Below are positions 42,263-51,883 of a stretch of DNA of 64,000 nucleotides, in pieces. A program made the translations under genes and the position numbers. Origin of the DNA: UBA6059 sp040219045 (lineage in GTDB: Bacteria > Bacteroidota > Bacteroidia > Cytophagales > Cyclobacteriaceae). The notes under the pieces were generated by a model that saw only the letters and a list, made by a program, of their open reading frames with translations, was not told the origin of the DNA and did no database searches. Within the stretch, counting starts at the first letter, position 1. Every line of letters starts with the position of its first letter. The stretch lies in contig OZ245881.1 in the NCBI GenBank assembly GCA_965229505.1, positions 3,348,001 to 3,412,000 on the forward strand. The letters run 5' to 3'.

Positions 42263-44941
42263 TTATTCGTATCGAAGTGCTTTGACAGGATCGGACTTGG
42301 CTGTTATCAAGGTTTTGTAGCCTACCGTCAATATGGCAATCAGGATGACCACTAAGCCGGCCAGTAAGAAAATCGGAATCCCAAGGTTGATGCGCACGGC
42401 AAAGTTGTCCAGCCACCCATCCATGACCAGGTAGATCAGTGGGAAGGCGATGACAATGGATACCAGGATCAACTGCATAAATTCCCTGGTAAGGATAAAG
42501 ATGATGTTGGAGATATCAGCGCCAATGGCCTTGCGAATGCCAATCTCCTTAGTACGCTGTATGGCGCTAAAGGAAGAAAGTCCAAATAAGCCCAAACATG
42601 CTACGATAATGGCAAATACAGCGAATAGCGTAAAGACCCTGCTAAACTCTCGTTCATTGTCATATTGACGATTGAAGAAATCATCCAGGAAGAAATAATC
42701 AAAAGGGTTGCCCGGGAAAAAGCGATCAAACTCGGTCTGGGTTATTTCGAAAGCCTTGCTGTAGTCGTCGACATTGAGTTTGAGCGTCAGAAAGTTGTTC
42801 TCATCCAGGGCTAAAGGGAAAATGATGGGTGATACCGCTGTTTTTGCTGACATCTGCTTATAGTCATCTACCACTCCGATGATGGTTTTAGGATAATCCC
42901 AGAACATTACTTTTTGATTGATCGCAGCTTCCGGGCTTTCAAAACCCAGATACCTGATTGCTGAAGCGTTGAGGATCATGGATCCGGTATCCGTGCTGAA
43001 GGTCTTGTCATAGTTCCTCCCTGCGAGCAGCTCAATGTCGTAGGTATCAAAGTAGGCATAGTCTATGCCCACAATGTAAATGGTCTTGGCTTTGTCGGGA
43101 GTCTCTCCGTTTTTGCGGATGCTATTGGTCCAAAAAATCTCATCACCAGGCACATTGGAACTAGCTGAAATAGCTTCGATTTCAGTGTATTTCAGCATTT
43201 CGTTTTTGAAGGTGTTCATGGTAGTGGTGAAGAGCGAGTCTGCACCAAAGACAGCAGGCCCTTTCATCACCAGTGTGTCGGTCATATCAAAGCCTAAGTC
43301 AGCATTGCGCATGTGGGCCAGCTGCTGGTAGACTATAATAGTGCCGGTAATTAGCGCAACGGATGCGGCAAACTGAAAGACAACCAGGACTTTGCGAAGA
43401 GTATTACCCGCTTTGTTTCCTGAAAACTTACCCTTCAGCACATCTGAAGGCCGGAAGGAAGACAAGATAAAGGCAGGGTAGAGACCTGAGAGGCCTGCAC
43501 CAGTAATAAATACACCACCAGCGATTAGCCAAAAGTTGAGACTCAAAAGAAAATCAAGACTTAGCTGAGAACCTGTGAGTTGGTTGAAGTAGTTGATTCC
43601 GAAAAACACGATCAGGAGACCAACTATCAAGGCCATAAAGTTGAGAATCACCGCTTCTGCCATGAACTGATAAATCAACTGCTTTTTGTAGGCGCCCATA
43701 GTTTTGCGTACGCCTACCTCTTTGGCCCGCTCCACTGATCTGGCTGTTGATAGGTTGATATAATTGATCCAGGCAATGACCAGTATGAAAAAAGCGATGA
43801 TGGTTAGGAAAAACACCGCCTGGCCATCACCCTGCTCCTCCGGCTCGGATTCCTGCAAGAGATTGGAATAGAGGTGAATGTCGGTCAGTTTTTGCAGAGG
43901 AAACTCCGCTCTGAAATTGTATTCAGCAAAATCTTCACCTCGCTCTTCCAGTAAATATTCATTGAATTTTTGATCAAAAGCTGTCGGGTCTGTGCCATCT
44001 CTGAGCAGCACATAGGTGTTGAAATCGTACCAGCCCCAGCCTTCTTCAGAAGGTACTCTGCCAGTTTCTTCATCTCGGGTACGGTTGTTTAGCGTTTCAT
44101 AAGAGATGAGAAAATCATATTTGAAATGCGAGTTATCAGGGACGTTAATAGTTACACCACTCACTTGAAGTGACATTTCAAACCAAGAATTGAATGTAAT
44201 CGGCCTGCCGATCACATCAGTTGTTCCGAAGTATTTCAAGGCCATTTCCTCGGTAATCACCACTTTATTAGGCTCGGACAATGCTGTACTCGCATCACCT
44301 TGTATCAAAGGGTAGTCGAAAATGCTTAGAAAGGCAGGGTCGGTGACGTGAATACGATTTTCACGAAACTGATTATTGTTAGTCGACATGACGCCACTCA
44401 CCGGATAGGCCCTGGCAAAGTCGATTACCTCCGACATCTTCTCCTTCATAAATGGCCCCACCCTGGGCACGCCAGCCGCACAGTCAATATTGAGTTCTTC
44501 GCCGCGATACACCTTGTACCGCACGCGATAGATATTCTCGTGATCGGTATGAAACTTGTCGTAGCTATTCTCATAGGTGACATACTGTAGGATGAAAATG
44601 AACGCTGCGATACCGAGGGCCAGCCCCATGATGTTGAGCGCCGAGTAGACTTTATTCTTAGTAATGGTTCGTAGTGTGATTTTGAGGTAGTTGCGAAACA
44701 TAGCAATGGAATTATTTTGAGTTGTGTTGTTCTTTTTTCTGAGGTCGTAGTTGCGGAGTGACTGCACAGCATCGATCATGTAATGGAACGAGGCGTAGGC
44801 CTTGCCATGCGATTGCAGCCTGTCTGCATATATCTCGAGCATGTCGCCAGAGATTTCGTCGTAGAGTTCCCTACCGTAAATGCGCTGGAGTAGATAAGTA
44901 CCCAGCTGAGGTGGTTCGATATGTGGCTTATCAGTTGCCAA
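42263..44941 (-). CDS. ABC transporter permease with N-terminal prefix domain (MacB/FtsX type)
   Basis: The 892-residue protein has an N-terminal soluble prefix (ELYDEISGDMLEIYADR) and then two halves, each with a MacB-type periplasmic domain and FtsX permease helices (ARSVERAKEVGVRKTMGAYK; SFSAIQRTKEIGIRKAIGAD). This is the large Bacteroidota permease type that lies next to a PadR regulator. It needs a separate ATPase, which is not seen here. It probably extrudes peptides or lipoproteins or exerts mechanotransmission. The PadR gene is 14 bp upstream. Confidence 0.92.
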   Translation of the reverse strand: MATDKPHIEPPQLGTYLLQRIYGRELYDEISGDMLEIYADRLQSHGKAYASFHYMIDAVQSLRNYDLRKKNNTTQNNSIAMFRNYLKITLRTITKNKVYSALNIMGLALGIAAFIFILQYVTYENSYDKFHTDHENIYRVRYKVYRGEELNIDCAAGVPRVGPFMKEKMSEVIDFARAYPVSGVMSTNNNQFRENRIHVTDPAFLSIFDYPLIQGDASTALSEPNKVVITEEMALKYFGTTDVIGRPITFNSWFEMSLQVSGVTINVPDNSHFKYDFLISYETLNNRTRDEETGRVPSEEGWGWYDFNTYVLLRDGTDPTAFDQKFNEYLLEERGEDFAEYNFRAEFPLQKLTDIHLYSNLLQESEPEEQGDGQAVFFLTIIAFFILVIAWINYINLSTARSVERAKEVGVRKTMGAYKKQLIYQFMAEAVILNFMALIVGLLIVFFGINYFNQLTGSQLSLDFLLSLNFWLIAGGVFITGAGLSGLYPAFILSSFRPSDVLKGKFSGNKAGNTLRKVLVVFQFAASVALITGTIIVYQQLAHMRNADLGFDMTDTLVMKGPAVFGADSLFTTTMNTFKNEMLKYTEIEAISASSNVPGDEIFWTNSIRKNGETPDKAKTIYIVGIDYAYFDTYDIELLAGRNYDKTFSTDTGSMILNASAIRYLGFESPEAAINQKVMFWDYPKTIIGVVDDYKQMSAKTAVSPIIFPLALDENNFLTLKLNVDDYSKAFEITQTEFDRFFPGNPFDYFFLDDFFNRQYDNEREFSRVFTLFAVFAIIVACLGLFGLSSFSAIQRTKEIGIRKAIGADISNIIFILTREFMQLILVSIVIAFPLIYLVMDGWLDNFAVRINLGIPIFLLAGLVVILIAILTVGYKTLITAKSDPVKALRYE

Positions 44942-44955
44942 CCTGCTGACTTAGA

Positions 44956-45288
44956 TCAGATGGATTGAAAGGTGAGCTGTGGGATATTGCTCCAAAGTTG
45001 TTCTTTGAGGTCTTTGGACTGCTGCAATGCTGAGAATCCGGCGCTTGTCACCTTGAAAAAGCGCTTGGGCTTGCCACCACGTTTTTGGGTGGCCTCACCA
45101 AACTCTGACGTCAAAAAACCTTTGTCTTCCAGTCGATAAAGCGATGAGTGGATGGCGCTGATGTTGACCTTTCGTTCAGCGTTTGACTCGACTTCTGCTT
45201 TGACCGACACAGCATAAGCTTCCTGGCCCAGAGAGGCCACCGTGAGCAATACCAGCTCTTCAAATTCTCCTAAGTAGGTACCTTTCAT
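44956..45288 (-). CDS. PadR family transcriptional regulator
   Basis: The 110-residue protein is a PadR-type winged helix: YLGEFEELVLLTVASLG, VSVKAEVESNAERKVNISAIHSSLYRLEDKGFL and a GGKPKRFFKVTSAG wing. It should repress its operon, which includes the large ABC permease directly downstream (14 bp). The first residues suggest a normal start. Confidence 0.93.
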   Translation of the reverse strand: MKGTYLGEFEELVLLTVASLGQEAYAVSVKAEVESNAERKVNISAIHSSLYRLEDKGFLTSEFGEATQKRGGKPKRFFKVTSAGFSALQQSKDLKEQLWSNIPQLTFQSI

Positions 45289-45434
45289 TGATGTTTTGGT
45301 TTATTATCATCATAAATGTAAACATTATACGGTATGATAATCCTCATAGTTGTAAATATTATTGGAACTGCTTTAGTGGTTATACCACTTGGGGCTTTTC
45401 TGAAGTCGGTTGAGGTGACGCTACATTGGTTCTA

Positions 45435-45500
45435 GAATTGAAAAATAAAAATGGAGAATTGATAAGGTATATAGCGTTATCAATTCTCCATTTTCAATTC
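45435..45500. repeat. Palindromic repeat between PadR and DinB genes
   Basis: A perfect 18-bp inverted pair (AAAATGGAGAATTGATAA at 45448-45465, its reverse complement at 45477-45494) with 11-base loop is flanked by a further GAATTGAAAA/TTTTCAATTC pair. It is the same family as 42204-42246; together they bracket the PadR/ABC permease unit. Confidence 0.8.
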
Positions 45501-45573
45501 ACTGATGATTTTTCTCCCTGGTCTATGGCATACAGACTTGAGCCAGAGGGTAGTGGTCTGCCACTTAGAATAT

Positions 45574-46104
45574 CTAACCCGTCACATTCAAATCTAGGTC
45601 ACCATAGTAGGCCATGTCTTTGTTTTTGAGAAACTTGGTGTACCACGTGATCTGGCCGGTATGATAAGAGAAATGCTCGACGATATGTGTAAGCACACCT
45701 ATTCCGGTCAGATCAAATCCCTGTATAGAAAACTGACGATCGAGATCCGCAGGTTTAAATCTGGTTAGCGCATCCCGAACCTCTACCTCGAACTTGTCCA
45801 GTCTGGCAGTCAATTCTGATTTGCGGTAGCGAATCGAGGTGCTGAATTCCTCATCTCTGATACGGTCATCAGCGGCACCACCTATCCCGTGGATAACGTA
45901 CTGGGTGACATTGCCCATGAGATGTAGTGTGAGGTTTCCGATGCTGCTGAGATTATCATTAGGCCGCTTCCAGACTTCCTCTTCAGTCAGTTCGTTTAGG
46001 CATTTTTTGATTCTGGGAACGGACTCTTCAAAGAGGCGATAGTTGACCTCCTTGACCCATAGGTCGGCGATGGTTTTGAGTGATGTACTTTGAGCAGCAG
46101 CCAT
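45574..46104 (-). CDS. DinB family protein (DUF1572)
   Basis: The 176-residue protein has a four-helix DinB fold. The expected metal triad is visible: His in NLTLHLMGN and two His in HIVEHFSYHTGQI. DinB-like proteins include metal-dependent thiol transferases and hydrolases; the function here is not known. It is 5 bp upstream of the MORN lipoprotein... the two run in the same direction, with that gene starting at 46682. Confidence 0.88.
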   Translation of the reverse strand: MAAAQSTSLKTIADLWVKEVNYRLFEESVPRIKKCLNELTEEEVWKRPNDNLSSIGNLTLHLMGNVTQYVIHGIGGAADDRIRDEEFSTSIRYRKSELTARLDKFEVEVRDALTRFKPADLDRQFSIQGFDLTGIGVLTHIVEHFSYHTGQITWYTKFLKNKDMAYYGDLDLNVTG

Positions 46105-46109
46105 ACGCG

Positions 46110-46682
46110 TTATTGCTCCTCTTTGACCAACTCGCCATTGACGTACTCATACTCGATGGTCAAGTTGCCTTCCTGGTCGTACCATTTTGCCATGCCATTG
46201 CGAACCCCTGCCGAAAAAATACTTTCCTCCATGACCGTACCATTGTCGTAGTACTTTTTCATGAGCCCGTCGAGCTGCCCGTAGGCGTATTCTCTTTCCT
46301 CGATGATCCTGCCACGCTTGTACCTGCCGTATTTGCCATGTGGCAGGTCTTTGTGGTAGCTAAGTTTTTCCTCCAGCGCTCCCTGATCATTGAGCTGGAT
46401 GAAGATGCCCTCCTTCTGACCATTGATGTAGGTAGTGATAGATTTTACACCACCGGTATTGGCGTAGTATTCGGTCCAGGTGCCTGACCTACTACCCTTG
46501 AAATAGGTGCCTTGAGCGGCGATATCTGCGCCGGCATAAATAGTGGCCATTTTCAGGTCAGGATCATCGGTAAAATCCTCCAATATAGCACCTTCGGGAA
46601 CATCCGAAAAATCACCCTCTTCAACTGGGGTGGAACAGGAAAAAAAGCCCAAAAACGCTATCAGCAGCAATAAATTTCTCAT
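46110..46682 (-). CDS. MORN-repeat (YwqK-like) lipoprotein
   Basis: The 190-residue protein has a lipoprotein signal (LIAFLGFFSC) and four or five MORN-type repeats (GSRSGTWTEYYANTGG, NGQKEGIFIQLNDQG, GQLDGLMKKYYDNGT, AGVRNGMAKWYDQEGN). The YwqK name was given to an antitoxin of Bacillus, but in Bacteroidota such proteins are mostly surface lipoproteins of unknown role. It ends 5 bp before the DinB gene. Confidence 0.88.
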   Translation of the reverse strand: MRNLLLLIAFLGFFSCSTPVEEGDFSDVPEGAILEDFTDDPDLKMATIYAGADIAAQGTYFKGSRSGTWTEYYANTGGVKSITTYINGQKEGIFIQLNDQGALEEKLSYHKDLPHGKYGRYKRGRIIEEREYAYGQLDGLMKKYYDNGTVMEESIFSAGVRNGMAKWYDQEGNLTIEYEYVNGELVKEEQ

Positions 46683-46789
46683 AGAATATCGGGTTTAAAT
46701 CTGGGAGCGCAAATTATTAAGAATTTTTCAAAAACCTTTAAATCAGCATAACGATCCTATATATTGCAGCTTCAAATCCAGTCAGGACT

Positions 46790-47623
46790 ATGGCAGTTTC
46801 GTACCACCGCAAAGTACTTAGAGAGTTTCTAGAACATCATAAGGTACAGCGGTTCATTATATCTCTCATTGTCATAAATGCCATCACTATTGGTTTCGAA
46901 ACGAACCATAAGTTGATGGAAAAGAGTGGCGATATTTTCAATCAGTTTGATTTCGCCATCCTTGTTATTTTCATCCTTGAGATTTTGCTAAAAATCTACG
47001 CATACGGATTGCGGTTTTTCACTAATGCCTGGAATGTATTTGACTTTTTGATTGTCGCCATAGCCGCTATGCCGGCTGCTGGTGTGTTCTCTGTATTTAG
47101 AACGCTCAGGATACTCAGGACATTGAGGTTACTCAAAAACGTACCTAAGCTTAGGATCATCATCGAGTCTTTGATCAAAGCAGTGCCCAGTATCGGCTGG
47201 ATTATTCTTCTTCTGGCGATCATCTTTTACATTTTTGCGGTAGTGGGTACCAATATCTATGGAGACGTGTTCCCACAATGGTTTGGTACTATGGGAGAGT
47301 CTATTTTCACGCTTTTCCAGATTATGACATTGGAGAGCTGGTCGTCAGGTATAGCCCGCCCAATATTAGAAGAGATGCCGTATGCATGGATTTTCTTCGT
47401 GCCCTTCATTTTGATTGCCACTTACACTACTCTCAATATCTTTATTGCGATAGTGGTCAACACGATGAACGAGCTGCACATGGCTGAAATCAAAGATGAG
47501 GAGGAAAAACTCAAGCTAATCGAAGAGGAGAAGCACAGGCATCTACTGGCACAAATCTCTGCACTTCAGTCTAAGCTTGAGCGGATCGAAGGCAAGCTTG
47601 ATGCAAAAAATGAGGTTAATTAA
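46790..47623 (+). CDS. NaChBac-type voltage-gated sodium channel (copy 1)
   Basis: The 277-residue protein is a single-domain voltage-gated channel: S1-S3 to residue 95, S4 with Arg spaced by three (FRTLRILRTLRLLK), and the pore with filter TLESWS (residues 180-185), the Na+ filter of NaChBac. S6 ends NTMNELHMAEI, and a C-terminal coiled helix forms the tetramer bundle. It has a close paralogue at 49669-50508 with an ABC-F gene between. It overlaps the convergent ABC-F gene by 4 bp. Confidence 0.93.
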   Translation: MAVSYHRKVLREFLEHHKVQRFIISLIVINAITIGFETNHKLMEKSGDIFNQFDFAILVIFILEILLKIYAYGLRFFTNAWNVFDFLIVAIAAMPAAGVFSVFRTLRILRTLRLLKNVPKLRIIIESLIKAVPSIGWIILLLAIIFYIFAVVGTNIYGDVFPQWFGTMGESIFTLFQIMTLESWSSGIARPILEEMPYAWIFFVPFILIATYTTLNIFIAIVVNTMNELHMAEIKDEEEKLKLIEEEKHRHLLAQISALQSKLERIEGKLDAKNEVN

Positions 47624-49536
47624 GCCTCGGCTTCTTCCAATTTCATTGCTACTTCTTCCCAGCGGTCATTGAGTTCGTCCAGCCGGCGCTTCTGCGTCTC
47701 GTAATCTGCGTTGGTGTCTTTCAGTAAATCTTCTTCTGTGAAAACTGAAGGGTCCACAAGCTTGGTTTCTATTTCCTTGATCTTGGTTTCGGTCGAGGTG
47801 ACCTGCTCTTCGATTTTTTCAAGGTCGGCCTTCAGCTTTCTGATCTCGTTATCATTTTGCTTCTTCTCCGGATCTTTGTGGCTTTGCTTGGGCTTGCTGA
47901 CTTCTTTCTTCGGAGCATCCATTTGACCTTTGTCAGAGGTTTCGTTTTGGCTTCTCCACCAGATGAACTCGTCATAGGTACCCGGGTACTCCTTGATCTC
48001 ATTGTCTTCGATCCACCAGATTTTATTGGCAATCTGTGTCACAAAGTAGCGGTCGTGAGAGACTACAATGTAAGTACCCTGATACTGCTGCAACGCCTGG
48101 ATCAATATGTTGACAGACTGCATGTCGAGGTGGTTGGTTGGCTCATCAAGTAGTAAGAAGTTAGCCTCTGAGATGAGCGTCTTGGCTAGCGCAACCCTTG
48201 ACTTTTCACCACCTGAAAGTACTTTGATCTTCTTGAAGACATCTTCATCGCTGAAGAGGAAGCATCCCAGCACTGAGCGCAACTCTTGTTCTGATTTATC
48301 AGAGCCGTGCTGCTTGAGTTCCTCCAATATCTCGTTGTTGATACCAAGGGATTCCAGCTGATGCTGGGCATAGAAGGCCATATTTACATTATGGCCATTG
48401 CTGATCTTTCCCTTCACTTTCTCATCGTTGGCAATGATTCTGAGGAGGGTGGACTTACCTTTTCCATTAGCACCAATCAATGCAATTTTATCTTCTCGCT
48501 CGATATGGGCATTGGTATTTTTGAGAATGGTGAGGTCACCGTAAGACTTGGAGACATTCTCCATCATGACGACATGACGGCCCGACTTCTGGTTGAAGTT
48601 GAATTTGAAATTCACCTTGGCCATCTCATCGATGACATCTTCCACGATATCGAGTCGCTCCAGTGACTTCACACGCGATTGCACCTGACGAGCCTTGGTT
48701 GCCTTAGCTCTGAAGCGTTCGATGAATCGCTCTGTTTGCTTGATTTTCTGCTGCTGGTTTTCAAAGGCACCCTTTTGGATCTCATTTCTTAGGGCCTTTT
48801 CTTCCATGTAGAAGTCATAGTTGCCGGCGTAGTAGTCCAGCCTTTGTCCCGTGACCTCCACAATGGTGTTGACTGTATTGTTGATGAACTGCCTGTCGTG
48901 TGAAACGACAATCACAGCTCCATCATAGCTTCTGAGATAGTTTTCCACCCACTGGATCGAGGGCAGGTCAAGGTGGTTGGTTGGTTCATCCAGCATGAGG
49001 AGCGATGGCTTCTCCAACAGTAGCTTTGCCAGCATCACCCGCATCCTCCATCCCCCTGAGAATTCCCTCAGTGGTCGCTCCAAATCGGCGGTATTGAAGC
49101 CGATACCCTCTAGTATCTCCTCAGCCTTGGACTGTATGGTATAGCCATCCAGTGCTTCAAACTTCTCCTGTAGCTTGGCAAGCTTATCGACCAGCGAGTC
49201 TTTGTAGTTGGTCTCCATCTCGTGGAGCACCTTATCTATCTTGTGCTGTACATCCAAAGCCTCTCCAAAAGCGCCCATGGCAACCAGTTTGATGCTATCA
49301 TCAGACTGGAAGGAGAGTAAGTCCTGGTTCAGGAAACCTATCGTAGTATCCTTACTTTTCTGTATTTCTCCAGCATCGGGAGCGTACTCACCATCAATCA
49401 ATCGGAGCAGCGTCGACTTACCCGTTCCATTCAAGCCGATAAGACCAATTTTGTCCTTGGGCTTGATATGAAGTGAGGCATCTTCAAAGAGTGCACGAGA
49501 CCCCAAATAGTAAGAAAGGTTATTGATTGACAGCAT
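47620..49536 (-). CDS. ABC-F family ATPase (Uup/EttA-like)
   Basis: The 638-residue protein has two ATP-binding domains with Walker A (GLNGTGKSTLL, GANGKGKSTLL), signatures (FSGGWRMR, LSGGEKSRVALAK) and Walker B/D-loop LLDEPTNHLD. The linker is a long P-site-tRNA-interaction-type helix region (QTERFIERFRAKATKARQV), and the C-terminal coiled coil resembles Uup. ABC-F proteins act on the ribosome. No transmembrane part is present. The gene lies between two sodium channel genes. Confidence 0.94.
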   Translation of the reverse strand: MLSINNLSYYLGSRALFEDASLHIKPKDKIGLIGLNGTGKSTLLRLIDGEYAPDAGEIQKSKDTTIGFLNQDLLSFQSDDSIKLVAMGAFGEALDVQHKIDKVLHEMETNYKDSLVDKLAKLQEKFEALDGYTIQSKAEEILEGIGFNTADLERPLREFSGGWRMRVMLAKLLLEKPSLLMLDEPTNHLDLPSIQWVENYLRSYDGAVIVVSHDRQFINNTVNTIVEVTGQRLDYYAGNYDFYMEEKALRNEIQKGAFENQQQKIKQTERFIERFRAKATKARQVQSRVKSLERLDIVEDVIDEMAKVNFKFNFNQKSGRHVVMMENVSKSYGDLTILKNTNAHIEREDKIALIGANGKGKSTLLRIIANDEKVKGKISNGHNVNMAFYAQHQLESLGINNEILEELKQHGSDKSEQELRSVLGCFLFSDEDVFKKIKVLSGGEKSRVALAKTLISEANFLLLDEPTNHLDMQSVNILIQALQQYQGTYIVVSHDRYFVTQIANKIWWIEDNEIKEYPGTYDEFIWWRSQNETSDKGQMDAPKKEVSKPKQSHKDPEKKQNDNEIRKLKADLEKIEEQVTSTETKIKEIETKLVDPSVFTEEDLLKDTNADYETQKRRLDELNDRWEEVAMKLEEAEA

Positions 49537-49668
49537 GCCGCAAAAATAGAAATTCTGAGTTCATCTGATAGCCGATTTGGTATCAATCCTTTTTGAAAAG
49601 TAAAGCTTCAATAATTGGTAGTAAAACTATTATTTGATTGATTCGTTGGGTAATGAAAATAGATTGGC

Positions 49669-50508
49669 GTGAAGATCAACTCGATTAAAAAACTAATTGA
49701 ATCCAGTCACTTTCAAAATGGCATCATCCTATTGATTGTCATCAATTCGCTCCTTATTGGTTTGGAGACTTCTGACTATTGGATGTACCACTACGGTCAC
49801 GTCATTGACCAGGTTGATTTGATTATCCTGGGAGTATTTATCATTGAGATTGTACTCAAGCTGACTGTTTACCACTATCGTTTCTTTAAGAATGCCTGGA
49901 ACGTTTTTGATTTTTTGGTTATCGTTATTTCGGTAGTACCTGCCGCGAGTTCATTCACGGTGTTCAGAGCATTCAGGATACTGCGTACCCTTCGTCTTGT
50001 CAAGAATGTACCTAAGCTTCGATTCATTATAGAGTCGCTTCTCAAGGCCATCCCCAGCATTGGGTGGATTGTAGCATTGCTTCTTATGATCTTCTACGTG
50101 TTCGCAGTGCTTGGTACGAATCTTTACGGTGATCAATTTCCTGTCTGGTTTGGAACGCTCGGAAAGTCAATGTTTACACTCTTTCAGATCATGACTCTGG
50201 AGAGTTGGTCGAGCGGTATTGCCCGACCGGTAATGAGCGAAGTTCCTATCGCGGCGCTGTACTTTATTGTTTTCATACTCGTGGCGACCTATACCACACT
50301 CAATGTATTTATTGCGATAGTAGTGAATACGATGAACGAGATGCATCATCAGGAAATTATGGAGGAGGATAATCGAATAAAGCTGTTTGTTCATGATGAA
50401 CATCAACAGCTAAAGAACAATATAGACATGCTGAGCAATGAGATCAGAGAGCTCAAAAAGGTAATTGAGGAACAGCAAAATCCGACTCACTCCGCCAGAG
50501 ACCTTTAA
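49669..50508 (+). CDS. NaChBac-type voltage-gated sodium channel (copy 2)
   Basis: This 279-residue paralogue of the protein at 46790-47623 has the same S4 (FRAFRILRTLRLVK), filter (TLESWS) and S6/coiled-coil tail. The start is GTG at 49669; an upstream ATG at 49653 runs into a stop. It has a longer charged C-terminal tail (NNIDMLSNEIRELKKVIEEQQ). Two bacterial sodium channels so close together are unusual. Confidence 0.92.
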   Translation: MKINSIKKLIESSHFQNGIILLIVINSLLIGLETSDYWMYHYGHVIDQVDLIILGVFIIEIVLKLTVYHYRFFKNAWNVFDFLVIVISVVPAASSFTVFRAFRILRTLRLVKNVPKLRFIIESLLKAIPSIGWIVALLLMIFYVFAVLGTNLYGDQFPVWFGTLGKSMFTLFQIMTLESWSSGIARPVMSEVPIAALYFIVFILVATYTTLNVFIAIVVNTMNEMHHQEIMEEDNRIKLFVHDEHQQLKNNIDMLSNEIRELKKVIEEQQNPTHSARDL

Positions 50509-50588
50509 ACACAGGTGTCTCGCGGCTGCCAGAAAACAATTCTCTTCTAAGGTGCATTTATGTATTTTAGTATCCTAAATTGGAAATT

Positions 50589-51749
50589 ATGAAATACGCA
50601 GCAATACTTCTGGCTTTATTGATTTTTGGATGTCAAAGTGAGGTCAAAACTGAAGGAGCATCAAACGATGACACCACAACTGAGGAATCCAAAGAAGCCG
50701 TAGAGGGCATCAACCTGAGTACACTTAACCTACCGAAAGGGTTTGAGATCAGCGTATTCGCTGAAGGTATTGAGAATGCCCGCTCCATAGCTATGAGTCC
50801 GTCCGGCACTATTTTTATTGGTAATCGCAATGAGGGAAGGGTATGGGCTGTTCGTGATGAGGACGGTGACTACAAGGCGGACAAAAAGTGGATAATTGCC
50901 GAAGATCTGAAAGCTCCCAACGGTGTTGCGTTCAGAGATGGGTCACTTTATGTAGCTGAAATCTCAAAGCTGTGGCGATATGACAATATTGAGGATAATC
51001 TTGATAATCCGGCTGCCCCAACATTGATCTATGAGGACTATCCAACAGACCAGCATCATGGATGGAAGTACATCGCTTTCGGTCCTGACGGCAAGCTGTA
51101 CATTCCGGTAGGAGCACCGTGCAACATCTGTGAGAGCAAGAATGAAATGTATGCGTCTATCACGCGGATGAATCCTGACGGAAGCGACCGTGAGATTTTT
51201 GCTAAGGGCGTTCGAAATACCGTAGGGTTTACCTGGCATCCGGAGACGGGTGAGATGTGGTTTACAGACAATGGACGTGATATGTTGGGTGATAATATGC
51301 CACCCTGTGAGCTAAATAAGGCGCCCGAGCCGGGAATGCATTTCGGTTATCCGTATTGCCATGGAGGTGATATCGCAGATCCAGAGTTTGGAGAGAAGTT
51401 TCCATGCAGTGATTTTGTGGAGCCTGCTTATAAACTAGGGCCGCATGTAGCACCACTTGGACTTAAGTTTTATACCGGTGATATGTTCCCGGCAGAGTAT
51501 AGCGGTAGCCTCTTCATTGCGGAGCATGGCTCATGGAATAGATCGAAGAAAATAGGCTATCGCATTATGCAGGTAAAAGTTGAAAATGGCCGTGCTACCA
51601 GCTACGAGCCTTTCATTGATGGCTGGCTGGATGAAGAAGCGCAAGAAGCATGGGGACGTCCGGTGGATGTATTTATACTTGAAGACGGCTCGATGCTCAT
51701 CTCAGATGATAAGGCTGGGGCCATCTACAGAGTGGCGTATAAGGCCTAG
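50589..51749 (+). CDS. PQQ-dependent sugar dehydrogenase-like lipoprotein (sorbosone dehydrogenase family)
   Basis: From ATG 50589 the protein has a lipoprotein signal (MKYAAILLALLIFGC), then a beta-propeller with the family motifs SIAMSPSGTIFIGNRNEGRV, APNGVAFRDGSLYVAE, HHGWKYIAFGPDGKLYIPVG and VRNTVGFTWHPETGEMWFTDNGRD. Late motifs (FIAEHGSWNR, WGRPVDVFILEDGSMLISDD) are as in soluble glucose/sorbosone dehydrogenases. The substrate is unknown; PQQ dependence is inferred from the family. The frame opens at TTG 50580, but ATG 50589 is preferred. Confidence 0.9.
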   Translation: MKYAAILLALLIFGCQSEVKTEGASNDDTTTEESKEAVEGINLSTLNLPKGFEISVFAEGIENARSIAMSPSGTIFIGNRNEGRVWAVRDEDGDYKADKKWIIAEDLKAPNGVAFRDGSLYVAEISKLWRYDNIEDNLDNPAAPTLIYEDYPTDQHHGWKYIAFGPDGKLYIPVGAPCNICESKNEMYASITRMNPDGSDREIFAKGVRNTVGFTWHPETGEMWFTDNGRDMLGDNMPPCELNKAPEPGMHFGYPYCHGGDIADPEFGEKFPCSDFVEPAYKLGPHVAPLGLKFYTGDMFPAEYSGSLFIAEHGSWNRSKKIGYRIMQVKVENGRATSYEPFIDGWLDEEAQEAWGRPVDVFILEDGSMLISDDKAGAIYRVAYKA

Positions 51750-51883
51750 TTTATCAACTAATTGTGTGCATGAAGGCGAGGGCAATTGATTTTATTGACC
51801 GATCCACTTTGTGTTACTCATTTTTAGACCTTCTGAAAGCCTTATTTTCCCCTTTAATAGCATATTGCTGATAATAGAGACCA

